Origin: Euleptes europaea
Lineage: Eukaryota; Chordata; Lepidosauria; Squamata; Sphaerodactylidae
Reading direction: 5' to 3'
Length of the DNA: 64,000 nt
Assembly: GCF_029931775.1 (NCBI RefSeq)
Contig: NC_079321.1
Coordinates: forward strand, 78,379,524 to 78,443,523
Notes under the pieces: model-generated
Told to the model about the DNA's origin: nothing
The model's database searches: none
Seen by the model: the letters and a program-made list of their open reading frames with translations, nothing else
Made by a program: the position numbers and the translations under genes
Shown here: positions 56,001 to 64,000 of the stretch, one piece after another
Numbering within the stretch: position 1 is the stretch's first letter
Layout of the letters: each line of letters opens with the position of its first letter

Positions 56001-58591
56001 CCACTGTGCCTCTTTCTCAATAAAAGACTTTCTATGGAAAACCTACCTAGGAGTTCATTTGTGGGATTTAGCTGGTGACCCAGAGCTGACACATGGCTGC
56101 ATTCTTTTAAATTCTGCTTGTTAATTCTGTGGGATTTTAATTATGTGTGCTTTTAAATCTGTAATGTCTGTTTTTTAAACTTTTCTGTTTTTTTAAAGTC
56201 ACTTTAACATCTTATTAATGGACTATTATTTTTTGTGGCCTTGCAACCCTACTTTAATCTGAGGAGATAAGGGAGGAGATAAATGTTTTAATAAATAAAA
56301 TACAGTACGAGCATACTTGGAGATAACGAAAACCTCATTCTTCATAACTACTTGTGCAATAGCCTCCCTGTTGGAAATAATATATTGCTTCCATTGATGC
56401 CATTTGCTGTCAAGGTATACACAACAGATAACTTTTGCCTTATTGTATTTGGCTTTTGCAACAGGTTCTTTTAGCTTCTTTGGTGATTGTTTCTCTTGGA
56501 CTGGGTTTGGGACTTGGACTGAGAAAATCTGCACAGCCTCGAGGTATATTTACAATAATCTCAGTTTTACATTATGTTATCAAAACTCTGACAAAGATGT
56601 ATCTTAAGTTTCACTAAGAAGGTATAGCTGTATCTGGGCTGCACAATTGTAGACTGCTGGTGGGGCCATTCTTGACCGAATTCTCCTCCACACAAATCCC
56701 TTTCTCTGACATCTAGTTTGTAAACCCAGGAGAGCATCTTTATCCTATTTCAGAAGGGATAGGATTGTAGTCCACTGCAATGATTATTTTAGGCATCTCC
56801 TGCTTTACCTTGCAATCCACTTTCTCAATTCTTTACAGCATACGTTGCCTTAGATAGTTTCCTGTTCTCACTGTTCTCTAAATTCTGTAGTCCTTGTTAA
56901 TTGTGCAAGCAGCGTTGTCTTAATGCTGTTTGATCGCACTGTTATATATCCTGTAATCCACCTTCAGTGTCAGTGACAAAGGTTGACTATAAATCAAGTA
57001 AATTAAATAAAATTAAATAAATAAAGTGTGGGGGGACTTGTTTGGACAGAAGGATATTTACTAATTTGAGCCCTCATCTATATCCTGAAGTGCTGTAACT
57101 CAGACGCTGGTTTACACTTCATTGAGAACTTGGCTAAAAATTAACCCGAGACTTGAGCTCATAAAATTGAGCCACCAAACATTCAATAAATACTTGAATG
57201 TTTTAGATTTTTCTGTTATTCCATTTCCTATTAATAAAAAGAGGGCAGGATTGCAAAAATCACACAGTGGCGATGGGTTATGATGACAGCTAAATGGAGC
57301 CTCTATGCTTCTGAATATCAGATTCAGGGAACAAACACTTCATGTTTATGGAACGTTTAGAAGCATCTGGAATAGTGGAGTAGATGAAATTTTGATCTGA
57401 TTCAGCCAAGCAGGTTATGAAGCCAAGCAAGTATGGTATGGTTACTTTCCAGCGAACTGAGGTGAAACCCATTGTTCAGAGCTTATTAAAAAGGGACTGA
57501 GACACTTTCTGTGGATGTCACCCTTTGCTTATATATGGCAATACTGAAGCTGGTTAAAAGAACACAATTTCCTTGTGAATATTGTTTGGTACAAGTACAT
57601 AATTCACCATCCAAGGAAGAATATGATATTTGTTTAACTTTCTGTGGATTCCATGCTCTGTTTATAAATGAATGTGAAGGCAGACAAAAGTTTTTGGACT
57701 CATTTTTCACTGAGTTTGGAAGTATCCAGTACAATCTACAATTAATGTAAATATATGATCCTGTTTATTAATTCAGTTGTTTCGAGTTTAAATTATGAAA
57801 GATAATAGAGAGCAGTGGGTGCCCCCAGTTCAGAATGATCTGTACACTATGATACTATTCAGTGAATGTCAATAGCCAAAAGTAGATGTTTCTATCATAA
57901 TGGTGTTTCACTATGTAGATTGGATCCTACCAGTCTGTTCTGCTGACACCATGTTCCACAGATAAAGCCTCCTCCACAGCTAGAAAGCCTTTTGCTTTGG
58001 CCGAACGTTCTTTGTGCCAGAGCTCAGAGGAACATGCCCACACCAGCAGAATGGACTGGTAGGATCCAACTCAGTGATTTAGGCAAGCCTACACAAGTTA
58101 ACCATAAAATGTTGCGTTCTGAACACATTCTTCCAAAGGCCTCATTAGTAAATGTGTAGATGAAATGAAAGGAAACAATTCTTCAGATGTTGCATGCAAG
58201 CCAGTGTCTTGAATATCTTTGCTGTGGTGATATAGGTGAGTTCCCCACATTTGGGACTCAGGCATCTCACTGCGTGGAAGATGTGTATGGAAGCAATCAC
58301 ATTGAAATCTTCTATGACTACTTCCATGAATGTATAAGTCACCTTCATAGACCACTGGGTATAATCAGCATCAGAGAGAGATGTGGTCCACATGTGGGCA
58401 TTTCTGTCTGTGTGAAAATATCTCCTCATGTTTAGGAGTCCATTAATTATTTTGGGTTCTCTTTTCAGTCACCTGCAGATATAATTGTAATGAAACATTC
58501 AGTGAAAAGATAACTGGCTGCAGGTGTGATGAGAAATGCACAGAACATCAAGCCTGCTGCTTGGATTATGAAGCTACCTGTATTGAGCCAA
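33336..58591 (+). CDS. ENPP3: ENPP3, ectonucleotide pyrophosphatase/phosphodiesterase 3 (exons 1-3)
   Basis: ENPP3 is a type II membrane ecto-enzyme that hydrolyses extracellular nucleotides to monophosphates. The window holds three coding exons: 33336-33380 ([15 protein letters not shown], short cytoplasmic tail), 56465-56543 (membrane anchor with the diagnostic [12 protein letters not shown]) and 58469-58591 (first somatomedin-B domain with eight Cys). Phases are 0, 1 and 1, and all borders are GT/AG. The anchor and SMB sequence ([18 protein letters not shown]) resemble snake venom phosphodiesterase, an ENPP3 derivative, more than they do mammalian ENPP3 (from memory). The second SMB, the catalytic domain and the nuclease-like domain lie beyond the right edge. 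Intron 1 is about 23 kb, mostly retroelements. MED23 is divergent on the left, as in other vertebrates. Confidence 0.93.
33381..34953. other. Start of ENPP3 intron 1, unassigned
   Basis: Two diverged direct repeats around ccagccaggagattc (34198-34260 and 34345-34415) are seen, plus a short (GA)n run near 34495. No gene or clear transposon border. Confidence 0.4.
34954..35002. repeat. (GT)n microsatellite
   Basis: About 24 uninterrupted GT units. Confidence 0.95.
35398..44750 (+). mobile_element. BovB (RTE-clade) LINE interrupted by a gypsy element
   Basis: A 12-bp target duplication, agaaatacaagc (35386-35397 and 44751-44762), brackets a BovB copy. A 31-bp left piece (atgaatcagggtaagcttg, encoding [10 protein letters not shown]) and the main part 41988-44750 are separated by the gypsy element 35429-41987. 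BovB length without it is about 2.8 kb, so it is 5'-truncated. Domains: AP endonuclease (41988-42650; [38 protein letters not shown]), then reverse transcriptase with YADDTTLL near 43981, and the C-terminal block [20 protein letters not shown]. The frame is broken: stops at 42864 and 43065 and shifts near 43350, 43500 and 43800. The 3' end is cttgacggcccttaac plus (AC)n. This LINE class spread horizontally among vertebrates. Confidence 0.93.
35429..41987 (+). mobile_element. Young Ty3/gypsy chromovirus with paired LTRs (fossil, nearly whole)
   Basis: LTRs 35429-35735 and 41681-41987 are both 307 bp (tgtcagg...gcttaca) and differ at only two positions, implying insertion within the last few million years at usual neutral rates (inference). 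Parts: gag at about 35.9-38.0 kb (coiled-coil and proline-rich N-terminal half, gag domain, CCHC knuckle [14 protein letters not shown]), and pol at about 37.9-41.7 kb with protease (DSGCCRTLI), reverse transcriptase (YLDDILIYS), RNase H, integrase (HHCC finger, DDE core) and a C-terminal chromodomain ([13 protein letters not shown]). A purine-rich tract precedes the right LTR. Gag and pol overlap in different frames, as is common in the family. It looks nearly whole, with at most about one break. It sits inside a BovB LINE in the sense direction of ENPP3 intron 1. Confidence 0.95.
44763..46005. other. ENPP3 intron 1, unassigned
   Basis: AT-rich, no exon with matching phase and no repeat border recognised. 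Confidence 0.4.
46010..46632 (-). mobile_element. Possible solo retroviral-type LTR (fossil)
   Basis: Read on the minus strand there is a TATA-like gtataaatattgg near 46365 and, about 285 bp downstream, gaataaaacaa near 46080, spaced as promoter and polyadenylation signal of an LTR. No paired copy, coding part or convincing target duplication was found, so the borders are approximate. Confidence 0.35.
46838..47020. repeat. Fold-back interspersed repeat
   Basis: Left arm (ggttcaagttcagtagcacc, attttggggtataagcttt) and right arm (aaaagcttataccccc, ggtgccactagacttgaa) are inverse complements with mismatches around a short centre. Related to the repeat at 4690-4960. Confidence 0.65.
47022..47800. 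other. ENPP3 intron 1, unassigned
   Basis: No exon. A stretch near 47600-47680 (gttagagcatcagccttgca, aggttcagttcc) resembles a tRNA-derived SINE head but lacks a recognisable body. Confidence 0.4.
47980..51047 (-). mobile_element. L1 LINE nested in the gypsy copy
   Basis: A 16-bp target duplication, taagactgccattctc (47964-47979 and 51048-51063), flanks a 3.07-kb antisense L1 starting with its poly-T (3' tail) on the left. ORF2 pieces run right to left: 51091-50645, 50693-49746 (reverse transcriptase, with [11 protein letters not shown] and [20 protein letters not shown]), 49706-49224, 49023-48820 and 48823-48317 (C-terminal). The catalytic box reads NMFADVAIL, lacking the second Asp of the usual FADD. 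5'-truncated, with frame breaks between the listed pieces. A (TGA)n run lies in the 3' region near 48253-48290. Confidence 0.92.
53976..54307 (-). mobile_element. Solo LTR of another family (fossil)
   Basis: About 330 bp with no similarity to gypsy coding parts, lying between the RNase H and integrase regions of the surrounding gypsy copy. On the minus strand it contains gaataaaccagcttctt (polyadenylation signal near 54047) and ends gacctt-aca, like an LTR 3' end. A target duplication was not convincing. Confidence 0.55.
56100..56300 (+). mobile_element. L2-like LINE 3' tail
   Basis: T-rich leader, then gggaggagataaatgtttta and aataaataaaat, resembling an L2 3' end. Non-coding. Confidence 0.5.
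56465..56543 (+). CDS. ENPP3: ENPP3 exon 2 (transmembrane segment)
   Basis: Acceptor ttttgcaacag, donor gtatat. 79 nt encode [12 protein letters not shown], three GL repeats and RKSAQPR, a hydrophobic signal-anchor. One base carries over into exon 3. Confidence 0.93.
56930..57027 (+). mobile_element. L2-like LINE 3' tail
   Basis: gttatatatcctgtaatcca, ggttgactataaatcaagta and an (aaat)n end, a typical L2 tail. Lies in ENPP3 intron 2. Confidence 0.5.
57262..57350 (+). mobile_element. CR1 3' tail remnant
   Basis: ggttatgatgacagctaaat and ggagcctctatgcttctgaa resemble the CR1 3' end, parallel to 15640-15735. Confidence 0.5.
57351..58468. other. ENPP3 intron 2, right part
   Basis: A pair of inverted sequences (ttggatcctaccagtctgtt near 57917 and ctggtaggatccaactc near 58056) frames about 160 bp. 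Otherwise nothing identified; the open frames here lack splice support. Confidence 0.4.
58469..58591 (+). CDS. ENPP3: ENPP3 exon 3 (somatomedin-B domain 1)
   Basis: Acceptor cttttcag, donor gtaggt. 123 nt encode [31 protein letters not shown] and [10 protein letters not shown], with the eight-cysteine somatomedin-B pattern. An Asn-X-Thr glycosylation site (NET) is present. Confidence 0.95.
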
Positions 58592-59252
58592 GTAGGTCTT
58601 TCCACCCTGTGTAAATAATTTTATTATAGACTGAACCACAATATGGGGGGGGGGTAAGCGGACCACCTGTCAGTGATATCAACACTTGGAACCAGGGAAG
58701 CAGAAACTTTTCATAGCCCAGATTTTGTGAACAGGTTAAGTGGCAGAACATGTTCGTATGCTTGCTGTCTTCATTCCAGATCAAAATGATCCAGGTTGCA
58801 GTATGGTATGAAAAAGGCATCTTTTGCTATTGCACACTTTTGTTATTGTTCAATAGAAAGGTTACTTTTATTATTGCATCTAGTTAAAAAGGACTTGTCC
58901 TTTCCAGGTAAGCCTGGAGGCAATGCAGTGAAATACAGCGCTCCTCTCCAGATCCAGACCCAGCTTGGGTCAATTGTTTCCATACAGCTTATTACAGTAA
59001 GGGCCAGAACAAACATTTTGGTTGCCACAAGAATGCTGCCAAAAACAGCCTCTTCACAATGAGTAATCGTCCTCCTGGCATTAACGTTTGCAAGTTGGCA
59101 TCATATCATGTATATTCATCCAGAGGGACGGAAGCAGCCACCAGGCAACCCTCCAACTTGCCTAGATTCAGCTCCAGCTGAGGACTCTTTCCCTCCAGTG
59201 CTGAGGCCAGTGCGTTCTCCTAGGGTGAAAGTAGCCATGTTTTTGTCTGTGA
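58592..59252. other. ENPP3 intron 3, unassigned
   Basis: The exon for the second somatomedin-B domain was searched for and not found here. Confidence 0.4.
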
Positions 59253-59253
59253 T

Positions 59254-59473
59254 TGTGTGTGTGTGTGTGTGTGTGTGTGAAGTGCCATAAGACGCAGCTG
59301 ACCCATGGCGACCCCTTTTTGGGGTTTTCATGGCAAGAGACTAACAGAGATGGTTTGCCAGTGCCTTCGTCTGCATAGCAACCCTGGTATTCCTTGGTGG
59401 TCTCCCATCCAAATACTTACCAGGGCCAACCCTGCTTAACTTCCGAGATCTGATGAGATCAGGCCATACCATG
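59254..59473 (-). mobile_element. 5S rRNA-derived SINE with BovB-like tail, second copy
   Basis: Same layout as 5015-5241: a (GT)n tail at 59255-59279, the BovB-like ggcaagagactaacagag region, and a 5S-like head read on the minus strand (gatctcggaagttaagcagg, ttggatgggagacc). Inserted in ENPP3 intron 3. Confidence 0.85.
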
Positions 59474-59474
59474 C

Positions 59475-60690
59475 TGCCTTCCTTCTCTTTCATCCATGCT
59501 TAGGGCCTCATGTTGTGGAGATGCCTTCCTTTACCCTTTGTAATTGGCATTTATATTGGATTTTAACACTATTCACAATTTTGGCTGTCAGATGTTGACC
59601 AAAAAGCAGATGGAAACCAACCAACCAATAAATAAGTTTTTAATGCCTCCATATCATTCCGTATTTGAGATGGCCAATGGGGGTGATGTGGAAATTTATA
59701 ACAAGGGGCAAGTCATATGGTGGCAAATATTATGGCTAGTGTAGGGATTGTAAGTTGTCCTATCTGATCTCCTTTAAAAACTATTTTAGCTCTCTGTACG
59801 AATGTCTAAGGTCACTATTAGTATTATACACTTGCAGACGTGGCTGTATAATCAACGCAGGTTGAGTTTTTCAACACTCTACCATTTTAATGCCTGAAAA
59901 TGCTACCCCTCATAAAATCAAGATGGTTTGTGTCATTGGTCTGAGGTTTATAGCACAGAGAAGAATTAAAGTGGTTATCCCAAATATTTTAAAAATGTAA
60001 GTGAAATCTACCTCTTCTGTATCTTGTGATGAGTACAAACATGGGTCTTGATCCAGACTAAGCCTTTCATCAGTGGAACAGAACTGCTCTGCTTCTCTTC
60101 TCTCCCTGCAGTGCACTGATCTCCACAAAGTTCTGCTCCTGGAAGACTGGAGACCCTGAGGAATGATGGGGGTGGGGTGGGGTGGAGTGAGTCTGTAGCA
60201 GGAACGGAGAATTGGTGGAAATTGCCAATTTATCCAGGTCCTCCCTCTCCCCAGCGGGAGGTTTTAGGGGGTGTGGTTGGGTGGCCACACTCAACGCACT
60301 TACATCATTGCCGGGTTTACTCCTGGAAGTGCCACATCGTGACGGGATGCTTTACCCCCATGGGGTAGGGAGTGGTAAAGTGTCCCGTCGTGATGCGGGG
60401 GCTTCCACGAGTAAACCCAGCAGTTGTGTGCGGCTGCATGTGTGCATGGGCCACCAATACATGCAGGCCTGCTAGATGGGCAGGGCAATTGCCCGTCGGT
60501 TCCAGCAACCTGGCAACTCTAACTGGTGGGCAAACAGCCAGGATGCCGGGAGATCTCACTCTACAGTGGGAGGCCTGGCATCCCTATCCAACCCACTGTA
60601 CAGCTCAGCCTTTCAAGCTTGCTTATAGCTAAGCTCCACACAGATATGTATTTTCTGGTTGTCTGAGATTTTTTTCCAGATTGCCATGGC
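59475..60690. other. ENPP3 intron 3, mostly unassigned
   Basis: Short inverted similarities around 60300-60420 (gtttactcctggaagtgcca against cttccacgagtaaaccc) suggest one more decayed fold-back element. No exon found. Confidence 0.4.
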
Positions 60691-61091
60691 TTTTAGGGCT
60701 GTTGAATTAAAAAAAATTCAGTATAGTTCGGATTTGGCTGAATTCGGCCCGTTTAGATTCGGGATATGCCGAAGTCCGAACTCCCCCACTTCAGGTCTGT
60801 GCAATTCCGCGGGAATTCAAAGTTCGGGGAAAAATTCGGCTGAATAAAGCCATTAAAAACACAACCGCGCCTTTCCGCAGCTCTGGGGGGGCATTTTTGG
60901 GGGTAGAGGTCCCAAACTTTCAGCGGAGCTTCAAAGGACCCTTCTTGCCAGACCCCCCAAGTTTTGTAAAGATTGGGTCAGGGGGGGCTGAGATATGGGC
61001 CCCGAAAGGGGTCCCCCACCCTTAATGTGCATCTCTGAGCAGAGCTTGCCGCCCACGCACAAAGCTCCCAGCCCCAACAAACAGCTGATGA

Positions 61092-61405
61092 GAGCAAGGG
61101 CGGGGCAGGTGCAAAGAAGTTTGCAAAGCAACACAACTGCAAAGCAACACTGCAAAGCAACACAACTGCAAAGCAACACCTTTGCAAACATGCAAAGGGC
61201 GGGGCAGGTGCTACGAAGTTTGCAAAGCAACACAATGGCAAAGCAACACTGCAAAGCAACACAACTGCAAAGCAACACCTTTGCAAACATGCAAAGGGCA
61301 GGGCAGGTGCTAAGAAGTTTGCAAAGCAACACAACTGCAAAGCAAAACTGCAAAGCAGCACAATTGCAAAGCAACACCTTTGCAAACATGCAAAGCAACA
61401 CGTGA
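61092..61405. repeat. Minisatellite, ~99-bp unit
   Basis: Three copies of a unit beginning gggcaggtgc (about 61102, 61202 and 61301), itself built from gcaaagcaacac sub-repeats. Cysteine-rich open frames over it are repeat artefacts. Confidence 0.85.
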
Positions 61406-61954
61406 CACCTGGGAGTTTCCAAACCATGGAAAGGGACAGAGGCAGCTAGCTATGCATAATGAGCAGGAGGGGGTGGAATTTCCCCTTTTGCATGGGACTC
61501 GGGACCAGGCAAATGCATTCTTTAAGTCACCATTTGAAAACCAGTTTTAGCAAGCATCAAAATAGACCTAACTGTCGTATGAATGAGGGAAAACCTGAGG
61601 ACATACAACTGAAGCCCCGCCTCAATCCAGGGGGAGAGAGACTCGAGGGGGCACACCCCCCCAGGCAGAACGGGCGAAAGCCCCTTTTGGCTTCCCCCCT
61701 CACCCACAGAAACTGCTCCCTCCCCACACACACACAGACTCTGCTTTCCCCCCACACACACACACACGAGAAAAAGTACAGATTAAAGCCCCCAAAGGGG
61801 TCTTACTGTGGCTGTCTTCTGTTCCATCAAGAGGGGCTGGGAGGAGGACTGGGTAATCCAAGACGATTCAATTTAAGCACGGGACATTTTGCTCTGGAGA
61901 TCCATACAGGGATCGGGTGATCCATTCATCCCAATAGGGAAAAGGGAAAAGGGG

Positions 61955-62370
61955 AAAGCCCATATCTCGGGGTCCCCTGACCCAATGTTTACAAAACTTG
62001 GGGGGTCTCTTAAGAAGGCTTGTTTGAAACTCCGTGAAAGTTTGGGGTCTGTACCCCCAAAAATGCACCCCCTGCAGCCACGGAAAGAGAAAAGGGGGGA
62101 GGGAAAAAGGGTGGAGCCCATATCTTAGGACCCCCTGACCCAAAGTCTACAAACCTTGTGGGGTCTCTTAACAAGGCTCATCTAAAGCTCCGCTGAAAGT
62201 TTGGGGTCTGTACCCCCAAAAATGTGCCCCCTGCAGCCACAGAAAGAGAAAAGGGGGGAGCCCATATCTCGGGACCCCCTCACCCAATGTTTACAAAATT
62301 TCGGGGGTCTCTGAAGTTCCACTGAAAGTTTGGGGTTTGTACCCCCAAAAATGCACCCCCTGCAGCCACG
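61955..62370. repeat. Minisatellite, ~140-160-bp unit
   Basis: Three copies of a unit running from cccatatctcgg to cccctgcagccacggaaaga, starting near 61959, 62119 and 62261; the third is shortened. Confidence 0.85.
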
Positions 62371-62711
62371 GAAAGGAGCGAATGTGCACAAGCACCCCCC
62401 CACACACACACACGAGTATTTCTCTCTCTCTCTCTCTCCCCGGCCGGGCTGCACATCACCTGATTCCTCCAGTACTCAATCCTGACTAATTGACCAGAAG
62501 AAGCTTGGCCACCGATTGGCTGGGGGAGGAGAATGCTGCTTACAGACGGCCCCGAATTTGCCGGATTTATTCGTGAACTCCCGAACTCGCTGAATTCGGC
62601 TCCCCCGGTTTCCCGCCATTTTTTAGTTTGGTTCGTCCCGAACTAAAAACTGCCAAACCAGGGGAAATTCGGCTGTTTTTCGGTTCGGGCCGAACCGAAT
62701 CGACAGCCCTA

Positions 62712-63355
62712 ATGGATCTTGCCATATGTTTGTTCCTTCCAATAGGTATTCCTTGGCTTGTATCCTAAGCCTTACTTCCACTAGCACTGCTTTGTGGAGT
62801 GTGTTCTGCACAGCATGTTCCCCCAGTGCCAGGAGCTTTTACTCATGCAAGGTTATCATCTTCCAATGACCCAGAAAGCAGCAAAGCACCAGAGGAAGGT
62901 GTTGTGCAACAGATGATTGCCTCCATGACAGATGAAAAGGGGCGCAAATGAAATATAACGGTATTAATTTTGGCATTCATTGTGACTTGTAACCAACTTC
63001 TTATTAAAAATTTCCATAGGACTGACCCTGTTCTTAGTGCTCCCCTCTCAATCTGCAGAGGAAGAGGACTGGGGCTAAAAGACAAAGTTGGAAGGGAGCC
63101 TAAGCTATAAGAGAGTATGAAATGTTAGGCTGCAACATCTAAACAGCTCTCAGGGCGCAGAAATGACAGCTTTCACTTACTACTACTGTGTTTTGGAGAA
63201 CTTACACGAATGACTTTTGCATTTTTAAAAATGTACATGAATAATAATACAAAATCTATTTAGTAAATAAGTAATTCCCAGTTTCTAAGTGATGCTATTT
63301 TAGGATACTGGTTTGTTGGATTTTTATGCCACCCATTCCTGACAGGCAGCCCATT
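62712..63355. other. ENPP3 intron 3, unassigned
   Basis: No exon or repeat border identified. Confidence 0.4.
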
Positions 63356-63359
63356 CCTG

Positions 63360-63780
63360 AAAGGGGGGGCAATTAGGCAGCAGCCAGGAGTGGCACAGCC
63401 ATGCTGCCTCCACAGAGGCTTCTCAGCCCCTGCAAAGAAAATAAATGTACATTTAAAATGGAAAAGGGGGAAATGCCCCCATAGAAAGCAATGGGGCTAT
63501 GCCACCAAAACAGGGGGTATAGAAATGCCACTGCTCGAGGGGGCGAACTCAGGGCAAAAGGGGTCAGGAACCTGGCTAATGTCAGCTCCTGCCCGTTGGA
63601 ATGCCCCAGGAACACACACACACCACGCTGGCGTGGCATGGGCTTTTCCTTCTGGGAAATCCTTGCCGGCATGGCTATGCTGGCAGCTGGGGCCGGAGGA
63701 GCTCCTCAGCTCCTGGATGCTAGTGTGTTTGCCCCTTCACCTACGCCAGTGCAGGGTCACACTGGATCCTAAGGGGTTTC
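63360..63780. repeat. GC-rich interspersed repeat
   Basis: Resembles the family at 24826-25140 and 25577-25990 in parts (gaaaagggggaaatgccccc, tccttgccggcatggc). The open frames are compositional. Right border near 63780. Confidence 0.45.
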
Positions 63781-63794
63781 AGCCCCCCCCTTCA

Positions 63795-64000
63795 GTAATA
63801 AACTCTTAGTCAGGCTCAGAGTGGCTCACATCAGCTTCAACACAATATAAAACCAATCAATTTACAATTAAAACTAAGCATGACTTAAAAACCAAGGCAC
63901 CCTAAACCGTGAACAGTAACAATATACTGATCATAATCAGTATTAGGACATGAAAGTCTCCTGTACGCAGATTTGTTGAAAAGCTGTAGCCATCACTTTT
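63795..64000. repeat. A-rich interspersed repeat, truncated by window end
   Basis: gagtggctcacatcagc followed by cacaatataaaaccaatcaa and an A-rich run, a common reptilian repeat text of unknown class. Confidence 0.35.

Larger units (their letters stand above)
47807..56091 (+). mobile_element. Older Ty3/gypsy chromovirus copy with nested insertions (fossil)
   Basis: Borders are fixed by the 5-bp target duplication catgg (47802-47806 and 56092-56096). The right LTR, 55749-56091, starts tgtcaggcatcggcctg and ends gagctgaca with an aataaa signal near 56019; the left LTR survives only as a remnant. Parts present: gag, protease, reverse transcriptase (YLDDILIYS), RNase H, integrase and chromodomain ([13 protein letters not shown]). 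An L1 (47980-51047) and another LTR (53976-54307) lie inside it. It is clearly broken, with many breaks, and older than the copy at 35429-41987. The solo LTRs at 25141 and 28683 and the fragment at 18550-20990 are its closest relatives here. Confidence 0.92.
60694..62711. mobile_element. TA-flanked inverted-repeat element with two minisatellites
   Basis: Left end tagggctgttgaatt and right end cgaaccgaatcgacagccct-a are inverse and flanked by TA. Subterminal AT/CG text (ttcggctgaattcggcccg against cgggccgaaccgaa) is also inverted. The interior lacks a transposase and carries arrays at 61092-61405 and 61955-62370. TA borders suggest Tc1/mariner-type mobilisation (inference). Confidence 0.7.

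Noticed and set aside
57511-57750. 80-codon open frame in ENPP3 intron 2 (starting [12 protein letters not shown])
   Set aside because: No similarity to ENPP3 or a known family, and the flanks do not give a splice phase that fits exons 2 and 3.
61092-61405. CRISPR-like repeat-spacer look
   Set aside because: The units are head-to-tail minisatellite copies without unique spacers, in a vertebrate genome.
60931-61427. Cysteine-rich frames of about 150-160 codons
   Set aside because: They are translations of the 99-bp minisatellite; alternative frames are equally open.

Overview
This is genomic DNA from a vertebrate, almost certainly a squamate reptile and possibly a gecko (the gecko guess is inference only). 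The evidence is a tRNA-derived Sauria-type SINE, two 5S-rRNA-derived SINEs with a BovB-like tail, a long BovB (RTE) LINE, L1, L2 and CR1 LINEs side by side, chromodomain-bearing Ty3/gypsy elements, and an ENPP3 N-terminus that resembles snake venom phosphodiesterase. I see only two host genes, both spliced. Everything else supportable is transposon-derived, simple repeat or unassigned non-coding sequence.

Host genes. On the minus strand, seven coding exons between 12135 and 3488 encode the first 202 residues of MED23 (Mediator tail subunit). Frames and GT/AG borders agree throughout, and the rest of the gene lies off the left edge. On the plus strand, three coding exons (33336-33380, 56465-56543, 58469-58591) encode the cytoplasmic tail, membrane anchor and first somatomedin-B domain of ENPP3; the rest lies off the right edge. 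The head-to-head MED23/ENPP3 order matches the conserved vertebrate arrangement, but here about 21 kb of repeats separates the two starts and ENPP3 intron 1 is swollen to 23 kb.

Layout. 1-3.5 kb: MED23 intron with a hAT-type element (729-2362, 8-bp target duplication) carrying a minisatellite and a perfect 56-bp palindrome. 3.5-12.1 kb: MED23 exons 7 to 1, with a 75-bp tandem duplication that copies the exon 3 splice donor, several SINE/LINE pieces and a GC-rich promoter flanked by fold-back elements. 12.3-14.1 kb: CR1 and BovB debris split by a small hAT. 15.8-21 kb (minus): a fossil DIRS/Ngaro-like element (RNase H, tyrosine recombinase, SGNH hydrolase) abutting the gag-protease part of a gypsy element. 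21.6-24 kb: L1 pieces. 24.8-29 kb: two solo gypsy LTRs and older repeats. 30-33.2 kb: small inverted-repeat elements and a larger one with an internal ~360-bp array just upstream of ENPP3 exon 1. 35.4-44.8 kb: a BovB LINE interrupted by a young, nearly whole gypsy element with near-identical 307-bp LTRs. 46-47 kb: possible solo LTR and a fold-back repeat. 47.8-56.1 kb: an older gypsy copy invaded by an L1 and by another LTR. 56.1-64 kb: ENPP3 exons 2-3, LINE tails, a second 5S SINE, and a TA-flanked inverted-repeat element with two minisatellites.

How it fits together. The two genes are ordinary and conserved. The unusual content is the layering of mobile elements, several of whose borders can be fixed by target-site duplications, so much of the insertion order can be read directly. 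No operon-like, CRISPR-like or defence-like system was seen.
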